The position numbers and the translations under genes were made by a program. From an uncultured Alistipes sp. (GTDB lineage Bacteria > Bacteroidota > Bacteroidia > Bacteroidales > Rikenellaceae), in assembly GCA_900549685.1 (NCBI GenBank), contig UROX01000018.1, positions 1 through 24,837 of the forward strand: a stretch of DNA of 24,837 nucleotides, written 5' to 3'. Positions 1 to 7,441 of this stretch are shown piece after piece. Position 1 is the first letter of the stretch. Every line of letters begins with the position of its first letter. The notes beneath the pieces are model-generated. The model did not search any database. It was given only the letters and a program-made list of their open reading frames with translations, and was not told the DNA's origin.

Positions 1-11
1 TTGTGGTATGC

Positions 12-152
12 CTAAACGGTAAAATATGGATACACAAGGACAATTTGAGCAAATAATGAAGGAGTGTCGGGAATGTAGAGTCCTCCCGCCGTTCTTTCTT
101 CCGCGGGATTGGGTTCGATCAGCACTCTGTCTGCTAACGGTTTAACGTTCAT
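12..152 (-). pseudogene. groS: groES (co-chaperonin) 5' fragment, truncated
   Basis: Reading from the ATG at 152-150, the first 30 codons give a clear GroES N-terminus: MNVKPLADRVLIEP is followed by a stretch ending in GGLYIPDT. GroES is the roughly 90-residue lid of the GroEL chaperonin. After PDT the frame continues as an unrelated, AT-rich tail (PSLFAQIVLVYPYFTV) and stops at a TAG at 14-12, giving only 46 residues. Neither other frame restores the GroES mobile loop or C-terminal half, so a simple frameshift does not explain it. The break lies at about position 64. I call it a truncated fragment created by a junction (see the findings). Identity of the N-terminus is confident; whether the truncation is biological is not. 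Confidence 0.75.
26..73 (+). pseudogene. 5' fragment of a DUF1599-like gene
   Basis: An ATG at 26-28 opens a short frame reading MDTQGQFEQIMKECRE. It then runs into the antisense of groES. The QF..(V/I)...CR pattern is how I remember the start of Bacteroidetes DUF1599 (nucleotide-modification-associated) proteins, which continue with an L/IF..KL.DYG-like stretch. That continuation is absent here. The frame is only 16 codons, so the family call rests on memory of a short N-terminus and is tentative. It could be chance coding in the flank of a broken groES. Confidence 0.4.
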
Positions 153-270
153 GATTTTGTATTTTTTAGTTGTTGTTTGTTTTGGTTCGTTTCGTGCGAA
201 TCTTTTTCGAAAACCGCTGAAAGACTCAGCACATAATATGCCAAACGGAATTTGTCATATTTCCGGATGA

Positions 271-307
271 AAAAACTGACAAAGAGAGCCGCTCTTTGTC
301 AGTTTTT
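271..307 (-). terminator. Intrinsic terminator of the DEAD-box helicase gene
   Basis: A perfect 16-bp inverted repeat (271-286 and 292-307) has a 5-nt loop. On the minus strand the stem ends in a run of T. It lies 46 bp past the helicase stop codon. The stem begins and ends in A/T runs on both sides, so it could also stop transcription arriving on the plus strand. Confidence 0.85.
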
Positions 308-352
308 ATGTCACTCTGTCATATGTCGTCGTTCCGGACGACCGGACGGAGG

Positions 353-2182
353 TTATTTGTAGCGTTTGGCGCCGGAAGGTTTTCCGGTATAGCCGGCTTT
401 GCCGCCCCAGCCGCTGCTTTTCTTCCCTCTGCCTGCTGGGGGCCGGTCGATGGCGTCCCAGTTCATCGAGAAGATGTCTTCGGATTTCTTAGCTTTGCGC
501 GGTGTCCGGGTCGTGGTGTCTTTGCGAAAACCGCGTCGGGTGCCGTCTCGGCGGTCTTTGTCGCCGGGGCGTTCGCGACGCTCTTTTCCGCCTCCGCCGG
601 CGCCGGGTTTGGCCAGTTCGGCGATGGGCTGCCCGCCTTTGTGAATGGCGTTCAGCCTGCGGGTCGCCTCGCGGGCATCCGAGAACGGGATGGTCACGAA
701 CGAATAGCTTTCCATGATCCGTACGTCGTCGATCTTGCGGTCGGTCAGTCCGCATTCGCGCTTGAGCATCTCGCAGAGTTTGCGTGCGTCGAAACCGTCC
801 ATGCGGCCGATCGAGAGAAACAGCCGCGCCGTGCCCTTGCGGTCCACGTTGATCGAACGGATTTCGGGATAGCTGCTCTCTTCGAGTTCGTTTTTGAAGG
901 CCAGCTTCAACAGCGAGGCGAGCGCCACGTCCGGAGCGAGGTTCTGCAACATTTCGCCGGCCATGTCCAGGTATTTGCGGTACTCCTCGCTACCGACGAT
1001 TTCGGCCATGTCGTCGCGGATTTTCGTTTTCTTGATCTCGATGACATCCTGTGCCGAAGGCAGCGTCTCCTTTTTGATATCGACCTTGATTTCGCGGCGC
1101 AACGAGCTGAACTGCCGGTATTCGGAATTCGAGATGAACGTGATGGCCGTGCCCGTATTGCCGGCCCGGCCCGTTCGTCCGATGCGGTGGACGTACGATT
1201 CGGAGTCCTGCGGCAGCGAGTAGTTGATGACGTGCGTGAGGTTGTTGATATCGATGCCCCGGGCCGCCACGTCGGTGGCCACCAGTATGTTGGCGGCTTT
1301 CTTCTTGAAGCGGCGCAGAATCTTTTCCCGCTGGGCCTGCGACACGTCGCCGTGCAGACCTTCGGCCGCATAGCCGCGCTCGGTCAGCCGGCTTACCAGC
1401 TCGTCCACGCCCACTTTCGTCCGGCAGAACACGATGCCGTAGAATTCCGGTTCCACATCCATGATACGGGTCAGCGCGTCGAATTTGTCGCTGTCGCGCA
1501 CCTCGAAATAGATCTGGTCCGTCAGTTCGGTGGTGATTTCCTGCGCGGGGACTTTCAGCAGTTCGGTGTCCCGCATGTATTTTTTCGAGAGATGGACGAT
1601 CCGCTCGGGCATCGTGGCCGAAAACAGCAGGATGCGGCGGTTTTCGTTCGCGTTGGCGAGGATTTCCTCCACGTCCTCGATGAAGCCCATGTTGAGCATT
1701 TCGTCGGCTTCGTCCAGAATCAGGTATTTGAGTTCCTTTATGTCGAGCGTACCCCGTCGCAGATGGTCGAGAATACGACCCGGCGTACCGACCACGATAT
1801 CGATGCCTTTGCCGAGGCGGCGCAGCTGTTCGCTCATCGAGGCGCCTCCGTAGATGGGCGACACGGAGAGTTTCCGCTGGGTGTTGAGCGAGAGGATTTC
1901 TTCGGTCACCTGCAACGCCAGTTCGCGCGTGGGAACCAGAATCAACGCCTGTGTCGTTCCTTTGAGCGGACGGAGCCTTTCGAGGATGGGCAGTCCGAAA
2001 GCTGCCGTCTTTCCCGTTCCGGTCTGGGCTTGGGCGATGATGTCATTCGTTTTTTCCGTGTCCAGCAAAACGGGGATCGTGAGCTTCTGGATCGGCGACG
2101 GAGTCTCGAAACCTTTGGCCCGAATGGCTTCGAGGGTCCGTTCCGTCAGACCCAAAGCGCTGAATTCTTCCAATTGAATCAT
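353..2182 (-). CDS. deaD: DEAD-box ATP-dependent RNA helicase, DeaD/CsdA type
   Basis: This is an ATP-dependent RNA duplex-unwinding enzyme of the cytoplasm; family members act in ribosome assembly, RNA turnover and cold adaptation. All helicase motifs are visible: Q motif FETPSPIQ (25-32), Walker A AQTGTGKT (52-59), PTRELA (84-89), TPGR (133-136), DEAD (157-160), SAT (188-190), VATDVAARGID (301-311) and HRIGRTGR (332-339). Residues about 450-525 resemble the DbpA/CsdA RNA-binding fold. The last 80 or so residues are a Gly/Arg/Lys-rich disordered tail, common in Bacteroidetes members. At 609 aa the length is normal for the DeaD subgroup. It is a single-gene unit with its own terminator at 271-307. 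The start at 2182 places the Q motif at the usual distance from the N-terminus. RhlE- or DbpA-type naming is possible; the helicase call is firm. Confidence 0.93.
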   Translation of the reverse strand: MIQLEEFSALGLTERTLEAIRAKGFETPSPIQKLTIPVLLDTEKTNDIIAQAQTGTGKTAAFGLPILERLRPLKGTTQALILVPTRELALQVTEEILSLNTQRKLSVSPIYGGASMSEQLRRLGKGIDIVVGTPGRILDHLRRGTLDIKELKYLILDEADEMLNMGFIEDVEEILANANENRRILLFSATMPERIVHLSKKYMRDTELLKVPAQEITTELTDQIYFEVRDSDKFDALTRIMDVEPEFYGIVFCRTKVGVDELVSRLTERGYAAEGLHGDVSQAQREKILRRFKKKAANILVATDVAARGIDINNLTHVINYSLPQDSESYVHRIGRTGRAGNTGTAITFISNSEYRQFSSLRREIKVDIKKETLPSAQDVIEIKKTKIRDDMAEIVGSEEYRKYLDMAGEMLQNLAPDVALASLLKLAFKNELEESSYPEIRSINVDRKGTARLFLSIGRMDGFDARKLCEMLKRECGLTDRKIDDVRIMESYSFVTIPFSDAREATRRLNAIHKGGQPIAELAKPGAGGGGKERRERPGDKDRRDGTRRGFRKDTTTRTPRKAKKSEDIFSMNWDAIDRPPAGRGKKSSGWGGKAGYTGKPSGAKRYK

Positions 2183-2511
2183 GTATGTATGTTGAAGTTT
2201 TTACCTATGACCGACAAGTGAATTCACGGTCTCCGCTTCAGGACGAAGCGGCCTCGCTACAAATGCAAATCATAAATTTCCGCAGGCGAAGATACGCATA
2301 AAAACCGAGAAACGGTGTAAAAGGGAGAAATAACCTTGCCGAAGGACACGAGCCGTCCTCTCGGCGAAGCATCGCGGACAGGGGCGGCTTCCCCCGATTT
2401 TTCGGTTCGGGTCCCGATAAGACGACCGGCAAGGCGTTCGGTACGATGCCTTACCGGTCGTCGCGGCAGTCGGGAAGGCCGGTCCATAGGCCGGTCGGAG
2501 ACCTCCCCGCG
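2183..2511. other. 329-bp intergenic region between helicase and GH95 genes
   Basis: No convincing gene is seen. The helicase-proximal part holds a candidate promoter at 2287-2294. Two imperfect hairpins lie nearer the GH95 stop codon: 2338-2365, and a 13-bp stem with one mismatch at 2423-2435/2448-2460 with a 12-nt loop. Neither is followed by a good T-run on the minus strand. They could be processing or decay-blocking structures at the 3' end of the GH95 transcript; I see no proof of this. Confidence 0.5.
2287..2294 (-). promoter_or_regulatory. Candidate -7 element for the helicase gene
   Basis: On the minus strand this reads TATCTTCG, one base off the Bacteroidetes -7 consensus TAnnTTTG. 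No clear TTTG is found at the usual -33 distance. It would give a leader of roughly 100 nt before the start codon at 2182. Confidence 0.35.
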
Positions 2512-4974
2512 TCAGAACAACAGCGTGTACCGGCCTCCCGGTCGGGTCGCTATGTCGTATTCATATCGTTCTTTCCGGATATTCGAGGGTGCAGATCGGT
2601 GCGATGCCGGCGTCGCACCGATCCGTTGATAGGCGAACAACGGGTTCGGATTCTCGCCTTCGGCGGTGAGTGCAGTGCCGCCCTTGCATGATTTCAGCGG
2701 TATGGCCGATCTTAGGCGGAAGTTTCCTCCTATCGTGGAACGGACGACCACCCGTGTCGGCCGGCCGTTCGCCCACTCCATCCGTTCGATTTCGAAGCCG
2801 CCTCTGGCCCGCAGGCCGTCGATGCGTCCCGCCGACCATACGTCCGGAAGGGCCGGCAACAGATGGATCGCTCCGTCGTGGCTCTGGACCAACATTTCGG
2901 CGATACCTGCCGTACAACCGAAATTTCCGTCGATCTGGAACGGCGGGTGCGCGTCGAACAGATTGGGGTAGGTGCCGCCCGACTCGTTGGAGTCGCCTTC
3001 GGGCGAAATCTGGTCCGTAATCAGCTTATAGGCGTGATTGCCGTCCAGGAAACGGGCCCAGAGGCAGACTTTCCACCCCATGGACCATCCGGTGGATGCG
3101 TCGCCCCGGTGGAGCAGCGAGGTGCGCGCTGCCTCGAAAAGTTCCGGCGTCCGGAAAGGCGAAATCTGACGGCCCGGATAAAGTCCCCATAGATGGGAAA
3201 CATGACGGTGCCGGTCTTCGGGATCGTCCCAGTCCTCCTGCCATTCCTGCAACTGCCCCCAGTTTCCGATTCGCATGGGGGCGATTTGCGAACGGGTCTT
3301 TCGGAGTTCTTCGACCAGTTCTCGGTCTTTTCCGAGCGTTTCGGCTGCTGCTATTGTGTTGGAAAACAAGTCGAAAGCCATTTGATTGTCCATTGTCGCA
3401 CCGCTCACGACGGCCTGATGGATACCCGCCTTCGCCGGAGTGTTTTCCGGCGAGATCGAGGGCGCGCATACCAAGTAGCCGGTCCGCGGGTCTTCGGTCA
3501 GAAAATCGAGAAAAAACTCGCAGGCTCCCTTCATCGACGGATAGACTTCCGCGAGGTAGGCCGTGTCGCCGCTGAAAAGATAACGGTCCCACAGATGCTG
3601 GCACAGCCAGGCGTTCGACGTCGGCCACATGCCGCTGAGCGGGGTATCGACCATTCCGCTGATTCGCCAGATGTCCGTGTTGTGATGAGCCGTCCATCCT
3701 CGTGCGCCGTACATCTGCGATGCCGCTTCCCGTCCTGTCGCGCTCAGGTCCCGGACCATATCGATCAGCGGGGTATGCAGTTCCGAAAGATGGGTCGCTT
3801 CGGCGGGCCAGTAGTTCATTTCCGTGTTGATGTTGATCGTGTACTTGCTGTCCCATGCCGCAAACCGCTGGTGATTCCAGATACCTTGCAGCGTGGCGGG
3901 TTGCCCGCCGGGCTGGGAAGAGCAGATCAACAGGTAGCGGCCGAACTGGAAATACAGCGCGGCCAGTTGGGGGTCGAAATGCGTGGCGAATTCTCGTACC
4001 CGCACGTCGGTCGTTTTGTCCGCTTGGGAATTGGTCCCCAGATCGAGCGAGACCCGTTCGATCCACGGACGGTATGCCGCGATATGATCCGCCTTCAGCC
4101 GGGAATATGTTTTCTTCTTCGCTCCGGTCAGATAGGCTTCGGCCTTGGCGCGTTGGTCGCCGGAAATGTTTTTGTAGTCGATGAAGTTGGTGGCAATCGA
4201 GATCAGGATCGTAACGGCATCGGCGTCCGTTACCGTGATTCCGGTGCTGTCGGCGCTCATTCGGCCTTTTTCCGGCAGAATTTCCGCGACGGTGCGGTAT
4301 TCCACTTTGCCGGGGATCGTTTCGTGCCCGTCCGTCCGACCGTCGATCACCAGACACCTGCCGTTTTCGACCGTCGTGCGGTAATTACCCATGGGGGTGG
4401 CGAACGACAGGCGGAACGCGATGCGCTGTCGCTCGGAGGCCGTCAGTCGGACGACCGCCACTTGGTCGGGAAAAGAAGTGAACGCTTCTCTTCGGTAGCG
4501 CACTCCGTCTACGGTGTAGCAGACGGTTGCCACGGCCGTTTCCAGATCCAGATCGCGATAAAAGTCCGAACACGTCCCGTGTCCGGGAAAATCGAGCAGC
4601 AGCGAGCCGGCTGTCTGGTACGGCATGCCGTGCGATGCGTGGGCCGAAAACGTTTCGGCGCACAGGTCGAAAGCCTCCCGGTGCCGTCCTTCGAAAAGCA
4701 ATTCCCTGACTTGCGGCAGGGCTGCCGCTGCCGCAGGACTGACGTTGTTGTGCGGACTTCCGGCCCAGATTGTCTCTTCGTTGAGCTGGAGTTCTTCCCG
4801 CTCGCTGCCGCCGTGTACCATGACGCCGAGTCTGCCGTTGCCCAAAGGAAGCGCCTCTTCCCAGCGGGAGGCCGGTTCGTCGTACCGAAGTTTCCATGCC
4901 TTGCGGTCCGGTCGTGCAGCGAGTGCGCTCTGGATGCAGAGCAGCCCGACGAACAGTGTATGAATGGTTTTCAT
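2512..4974 (-). CDS. Secreted GH95 alpha-L-fucosidase
   Basis: This is a glycoside hydrolase family 95 enzyme. Characterised members are inverting alpha-1,2-L-fucosidases acting on mucin, human-milk or plant glycans; a few are alpha-L-galactosidases. A type-I signal peptide is visible (MKTIHTLFVGLLCIQSALA, cleavage near residue 19-20). Next come the N-terminal beta domain with a PLGNGRLG motif (43-50), a linker, the (alpha/alpha)6 catalytic barrel and a C-terminal beta domain. Residues matching the known catalytic set of Bifidobacterium AfcA are present: Asn381 and Asn383 in NINTEMNYWP, Glu510 in SISPE, and Asp682 in FQIDGNFG. At 820 aa it is full length. It lies 35 bp downstream of the GH63-like gene on the same strand, so the two are probably co-transcribed. 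The substrate (fucose or L-galactose) is not decided by the sequence. Confidence 0.92.
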   Translation of the reverse strand: MKTIHTLFVGLLCIQSALAARPDRKAWKLRYDEPASRWEEALPLGNGRLGVMVHGGSEREELQLNEETIWAGSPHNNVSPAAAAALPQVRELLFEGRHREAFDLCAETFSAHASHGMPYQTAGSLLLDFPGHGTCSDFYRDLDLETAVATVCYTVDGVRYRREAFTSFPDQVAVVRLTASERQRIAFRLSFATPMGNYRTTVENGRCLVIDGRTDGHETIPGKVEYRTVAEILPEKGRMSADSTGITVTDADAVTILISIATNFIDYKNISGDQRAKAEAYLTGAKKKTYSRLKADHIAAYRPWIERVSLDLGTNSQADKTTDVRVREFATHFDPQLAALYFQFGRYLLICSSQPGGQPATLQGIWNHQRFAAWDSKYTININTEMNYWPAEATHLSELHTPLIDMVRDLSATGREAASQMYGARGWTAHHNTDIWRISGMVDTPLSGMWPTSNAWLCQHLWDRYLFSGDTAYLAEVYPSMKGACEFFLDFLTEDPRTGYLVCAPSISPENTPAKAGIHQAVVSGATMDNQMAFDLFSNTIAAAETLGKDRELVEELRKTRSQIAPMRIGNWGQLQEWQEDWDDPEDRHRHVSHLWGLYPGRQISPFRTPELFEAARTSLLHRGDASTGWSMGWKVCLWARFLDGNHAYKLITDQISPEGDSNESGGTYPNLFDAHPPFQIDGNFGCTAGIAEMLVQSHDGAIHLLPALPDVWSAGRIDGLRARGGFEIERMEWANGRPTRVVVRSTIGGNFRLRSAIPLKSCKGGTALTAEGENPNPLFAYQRIGATPASHRSAPSNIRKERYEYDIATRPGGRYTLLF

Positions 4975-5009
4975 AGTCGAGAAATACGGTTAAGGTAGAA
5001 ACGGAATTG

Positions 5010-6425
5010 TCAGTAGTCGAGTCCGTCTTCGGACAGTCCGGTGCTGATCGGACGGGGATTGTTCGACGCGGGGAAGTCCATGTCGAAAAACTCCCTGGCG
5101 AAAGGCCGGATCGCCGAACCGTCCAATTTGCTCGGGTCGTAGCCCGCCTCGCATTCGAACGGCATCATGTAGGCCAGCGCCGACCATCCCCAGAATCGTT
5201 TCAGTCCGAGTCCCTCGCCGTTTTCTCCGTTGTAGAATTCCCGGGTTACGTCGTTGCGTGTATATACGAGTTCCAATGTCTTGCGGGCCAGTTCGCGGGC
5301 GATCTCCGTATACCCGTAGTCGATCAGCCCGTGCATAATCATGTAATTGGCCGGAATCCAGGTCGTTCCCCGCCAGTTACAACCCCAGTCGCGAATGTCT
5401 CCCTGTACGTAGTCGGGTTCGGTCCGTGCGTAGCAGGCTACGGGATAGGGCGTCCAGAACTGCGCCGGATCGGTCAGATGTTCCTTTACCAGCCGTTCGG
5501 CCCGGCGGGGCGGGACGATTCCGGCCCACAGGGGGACGAAACCCGCTACGGATCTGACTTTCACGAGTTCGCCCGTATGTTCGTCGCGGTCGTAATAGAA
5601 GCCGTCTTCCTCGTCCCAGAATACCGTGTTGATCTTGTCGGCCAGCAGAGCGGCCCGCACGCCGAATCTTTTCGCATCGTCCGTCTTGCCCAGCTTCCGG
5701 GCCATCGCCTCCATCGCACGGAGTTCGCGATAGATGTAGCAGGCCAGATCGACTCCCTCGTAACGGAAATCGTCCAGTTTGCCGGCCCGGCTGATCTGGT
5801 TGTCCATTCCGCTGTGGTCGGAACTGTTCCATACGGGCAGTCCGTTCCGGTCGAAATCGCAGTACCGCGTCCAATAGTCGATACTCAACGCCAGTTGCTC
5901 GTAATACGAGATCGCCCGGAAAGCCGGGCCGATCTGCACCCTGCCCCGGTCGCCTCTCTCCTCCAGCCACGTAAAGTCGCCCGTCTGGCGCGAACCCAGT
6001 TCGGCGATCTGTGCCAGAAACGGCTTGAAGTGCTGCCGTTCCCGTTTCTCGATCAGTGTGCGCGAAACGAATCCGTTGATGCACTGCTGGTTGAGGAAAC
6101 TTTTCAGGTTGGTGAAACAGTAGTCCGGTATGCCGAAATAGCTCATGTACAGATTCTCGAAGTAAAGATCCCAATCGTACATTTCATGGTAGGCGTAACC
6201 GGTCAGCAGTTTTCTGCCGTCGGGTTCGTACAGCACGATTCCTTTGGCGGCGATGTCGTGGTTCACCTCGTCGATTCGCCGGAGGAAATCTTGCGTGTCG
6301 TCGATTCCGTATTCCTTGGCGACTTTTTTCAGTGCCTTCCCGTCCGGTTGTCCCTGCGAAGGGAGGCTGCACGCGGCGAGCAAGAGAGTGATCGTCGCGA
6401 ATTTCAGATTCGCATGAATTTTCAT
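5010..6425 (-). CDS. GH63/trehalase-like glycosidase lipoprotein
   Basis: This is a predicted outer-membrane or periplasmic glycosidase with the (alpha/alpha)6 barrel shared by GH37 trehalases, GH63 alpha-glucosidases and MGH1-like hydrolases. The signal peptide ends in a lipobox, LAAC (16-19), so Cys19 should be lipidated. Barrel signatures are MYDWDLYFE (82-90), SGMDNQ (205-210, where Asp208 matches the usual general acid), WRGTTWIP (351-358) and REFYNGENGEG (395-405, the region holding the general-base Glu). The 471-aa length fits a bacterial single-domain member. It is the first gene of a unit with the GH95 fucosidase, which suggests joint action on one glycan. Its start lies 277 bp from the divergent NUDIX gene. 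The substrate is unknown; alpha-glucoside or alpha-mannoside bonds are possible. Confidence 0.82.
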   Translation of the reverse strand: MKIHANLKFATITLLLAACSLPSQGQPDGKALKKVAKEYGIDDTQDFLRRIDEVNHDIAAKGIVLYEPDGRKLLTGYAYHEMYDWDLYFENLYMSYFGIPDYCFTNLKSFLNQQCINGFVSRTLIEKRERQHFKPFLAQIAELGSRQTGDFTWLEERGDRGRVQIGPAFRAISYYEQLALSIDYWTRYCDFDRNGLPVWNSSDHSGMDNQISRAGKLDDFRYEGVDLACYIYRELRAMEAMARKLGKTDDAKRFGVRAALLADKINTVFWDEEDGFYYDRDEHTGELVKVRSVAGFVPLWAGIVPPRRAERLVKEHLTDPAQFWTPYPVACYARTEPDYVQGDIRDWGCNWRGTTWIPANYMIMHGLIDYGYTEIARELARKTLELVYTRNDVTREFYNGENGEGLGLKRFWGWSALAYMMPFECEAGYDPSKLDGSAIRPFAREFFDMDFPASNNPRPISTGLSEDGLDY

Positions 6426-6514
6426 GGTTCGTCAGGTTTGGTTGAGTTCGGGTTGTTTCGTCGGCGGATTCCCCTGCCGTTTCCCGAGCGGTATGGGTGA
6501 AAGCCCGACGATGC

Positions 6515-6554
6515 CGCAATTTACGAAATTGCGGTTGCATAAAAAACAAAAGTG
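6515..6554 (-). promoter_or_regulatory. Palindrome and possible promoter of the GH63-GH95 operon
   Basis: A perfect 9-bp inverted repeat, CCGCAATTT-ACG-AAATTGCGG (6515-6535), sits in the divergent intergenic region. On the minus strand it overlaps TAAATTGC, a near match to the -7 consensus, with a TTTG at 6550-6547 (22-nt spacer, longer than usual). This would place a transcription-factor site over the promoter. The promoter match is weak; the palindrome is certain. Confidence 0.35.
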
Positions 6555-6599
6555 CGCATCGGAAGGACCGCCTGTATCCCGACTGGAGCGGCCCTGCCG

Positions 6600-6631
6600 T
6601 TTGGCCGGATCGCGAATTTTCCGTATTCTTG
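6600..6631 (+). promoter_or_regulatory. Promoter of the NUDIX gene
   Basis: TTTG (6600-6603), a 20-nt spacer and TATTCTTG (6624-6631) match the Bacteroidetes promoter TTTG-N19-21-TAnnTTTG in all but one base. It lies about 70 bp upstream of the chosen ATG at 6703, supporting that start over the upstream in-frame ATG at 6424. Confidence 0.55.
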
Positions 6632-6702
6632 TTTCCGGACTTCCCCGCTCCGGACGGACGAAATTCCCGATGCGGTCGCGACGGAAGGCGAAAAACGGTG
6701 GT

Positions 6703-7260
6703 ATGAAAAAAGACGAACGCACTTGGAAAGTGCTCGAAAGCGAATATCTGCATCGGCGTCCCTGGCTGACGGTACGGAGAGAGAGCATCGAACTACCTAA
6801 CGGGAATCACATTCCCGAGTTTTACGTACTGGAATATCCCGATTGGGTCAATACGCTGGCCGTCACGCGCGACGGCCGCTTCGTATTCGTGCGCCAATAC
6901 CGGCACGGACTCGGCGAAACGTCTTTCGAACTGTGCGCGGGAGTATGCGATCCGGAGGATGCCTCGCCGCTCGAGGCCGCCCGCCGCGAACTCTCCGAGG
7001 AGACCGGATACGGGGGCGGTCTGTGGCGGGAACTCATGGTGCTGTCGGCCAATCCCTCCACGCAGACCAACCTGACGCATTGCTTCCTTGCCACGGATGT
7101 CGAATTCGTCGCCGACCGCCATCCCGAGCCGACCGAAGACCTGAGCGTCCATCTGCTTACGCTGGACGAGGTCCGTGCGCTGCTGCTCGGCGACGAGATC
7201 AAACAGGCGCTCCATGCCGCTCCGCTGTGGCGTTACATGGCCGAGAATCGTCTGTTGTAA
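6703..7260 (+). CDS. NUDIX hydrolase, ADP-ribose pyrophosphatase-like
   Basis: This is a cytoplasmic NUDIX hydrolase that cleaves a nucleoside diphosphate linked to another moiety; the closest general type is ADP-ribose/ADP-sugar pyrophosphatase. RELSEETGY (95-103) is the metal-binding half of the Nudix box, with Glu96, Glu99 and Glu100 in place. The first half is slightly off: Asp86 stands where the box usually has Glu, and the spacing is one residue longer. The frame is open back to 6424. I chose ATG 6703 because MKKDERTWKVLE is a normal start for this subfamily and a promoter match ends at 6631. The product is 185 aa. It is transcribed away from the GH63-GH95 unit, with no evident functional tie. 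The exact substrate cannot be read from sequence. Confidence 0.85.
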   Translation: MKKDERTWKVLESEYLHRRPWLTVRRESIELPNGNHIPEFYVLEYPDWVNTLAVTRDGRFVFVRQYRHGLGETSFELCAGVCDPEDASPLEAARRELSEETGYGGGLWRELMVLSANPSTQTNLTHCFLATDVEFVADRHPEPTEDLSVHLLTLDEVRALLLGDEIKQALHAAPLWRYMAENRLL

Positions 7261-7282
7261 AGCCGACGGACACGCCGGCTTT
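7259..7282 (+). terminator. Possible terminator after the NUDIX gene
   Basis: A 7-bp stem, AAAGCCG/CGGCTTT, overlaps the stop codon with a 10-nt loop. It is followed by a pyrimidine stretch but no uninterrupted T-run, so termination is plausible but weak. Confidence 0.3.
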
Positions 7283-7392
7283 CTCTCTGCCCGGGGCTGG
7301 CCGGAGCCGGTCCTGCCGTCTCCTCTACTATATATTATACCGTGCCCCGAAGCCGGGTGCGTTCGGGATATGCGGCCGTTATGGAATCCGCG

Positions 7393-7421
7393 AAAAAAAG
7401 CGGACCCGTGCAGGCCCGCTT
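7393..7421 (-). terminator. Intrinsic terminator of the GH2 gene
   Basis: A 9-bp stem with one mismatch (7398-7406 with 7413-7421, 6-nt loop) is followed on the minus strand by a seven-T run (7399-7393). It lies about 20 bp beyond the beta-galactosidase stop codon. Confidence 0.75.
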
Positions 7422-7441
7422 CGTTTCCTGTTTCACGGAGA

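Noticed and set aside
3193..4998. 601-codon plus-strand open frame opposite the GH95 gene
   Set aside because: It is the antisense shadow of a gene with all GH95 catalytic residues, and it has no recognisable motifs. The same applies to the long plus frames opposite the GH2 (7589-8977), transporter (12154-13653) and kdgA/kdgK (13284-15215) genes.
6424..6702. Upstream extension of the NUDIX frame
   Set aside because: It would overlap the start codon of the divergent glycosidase and include the palindrome and promoter. Its translation has no Nudix-family resemblance.
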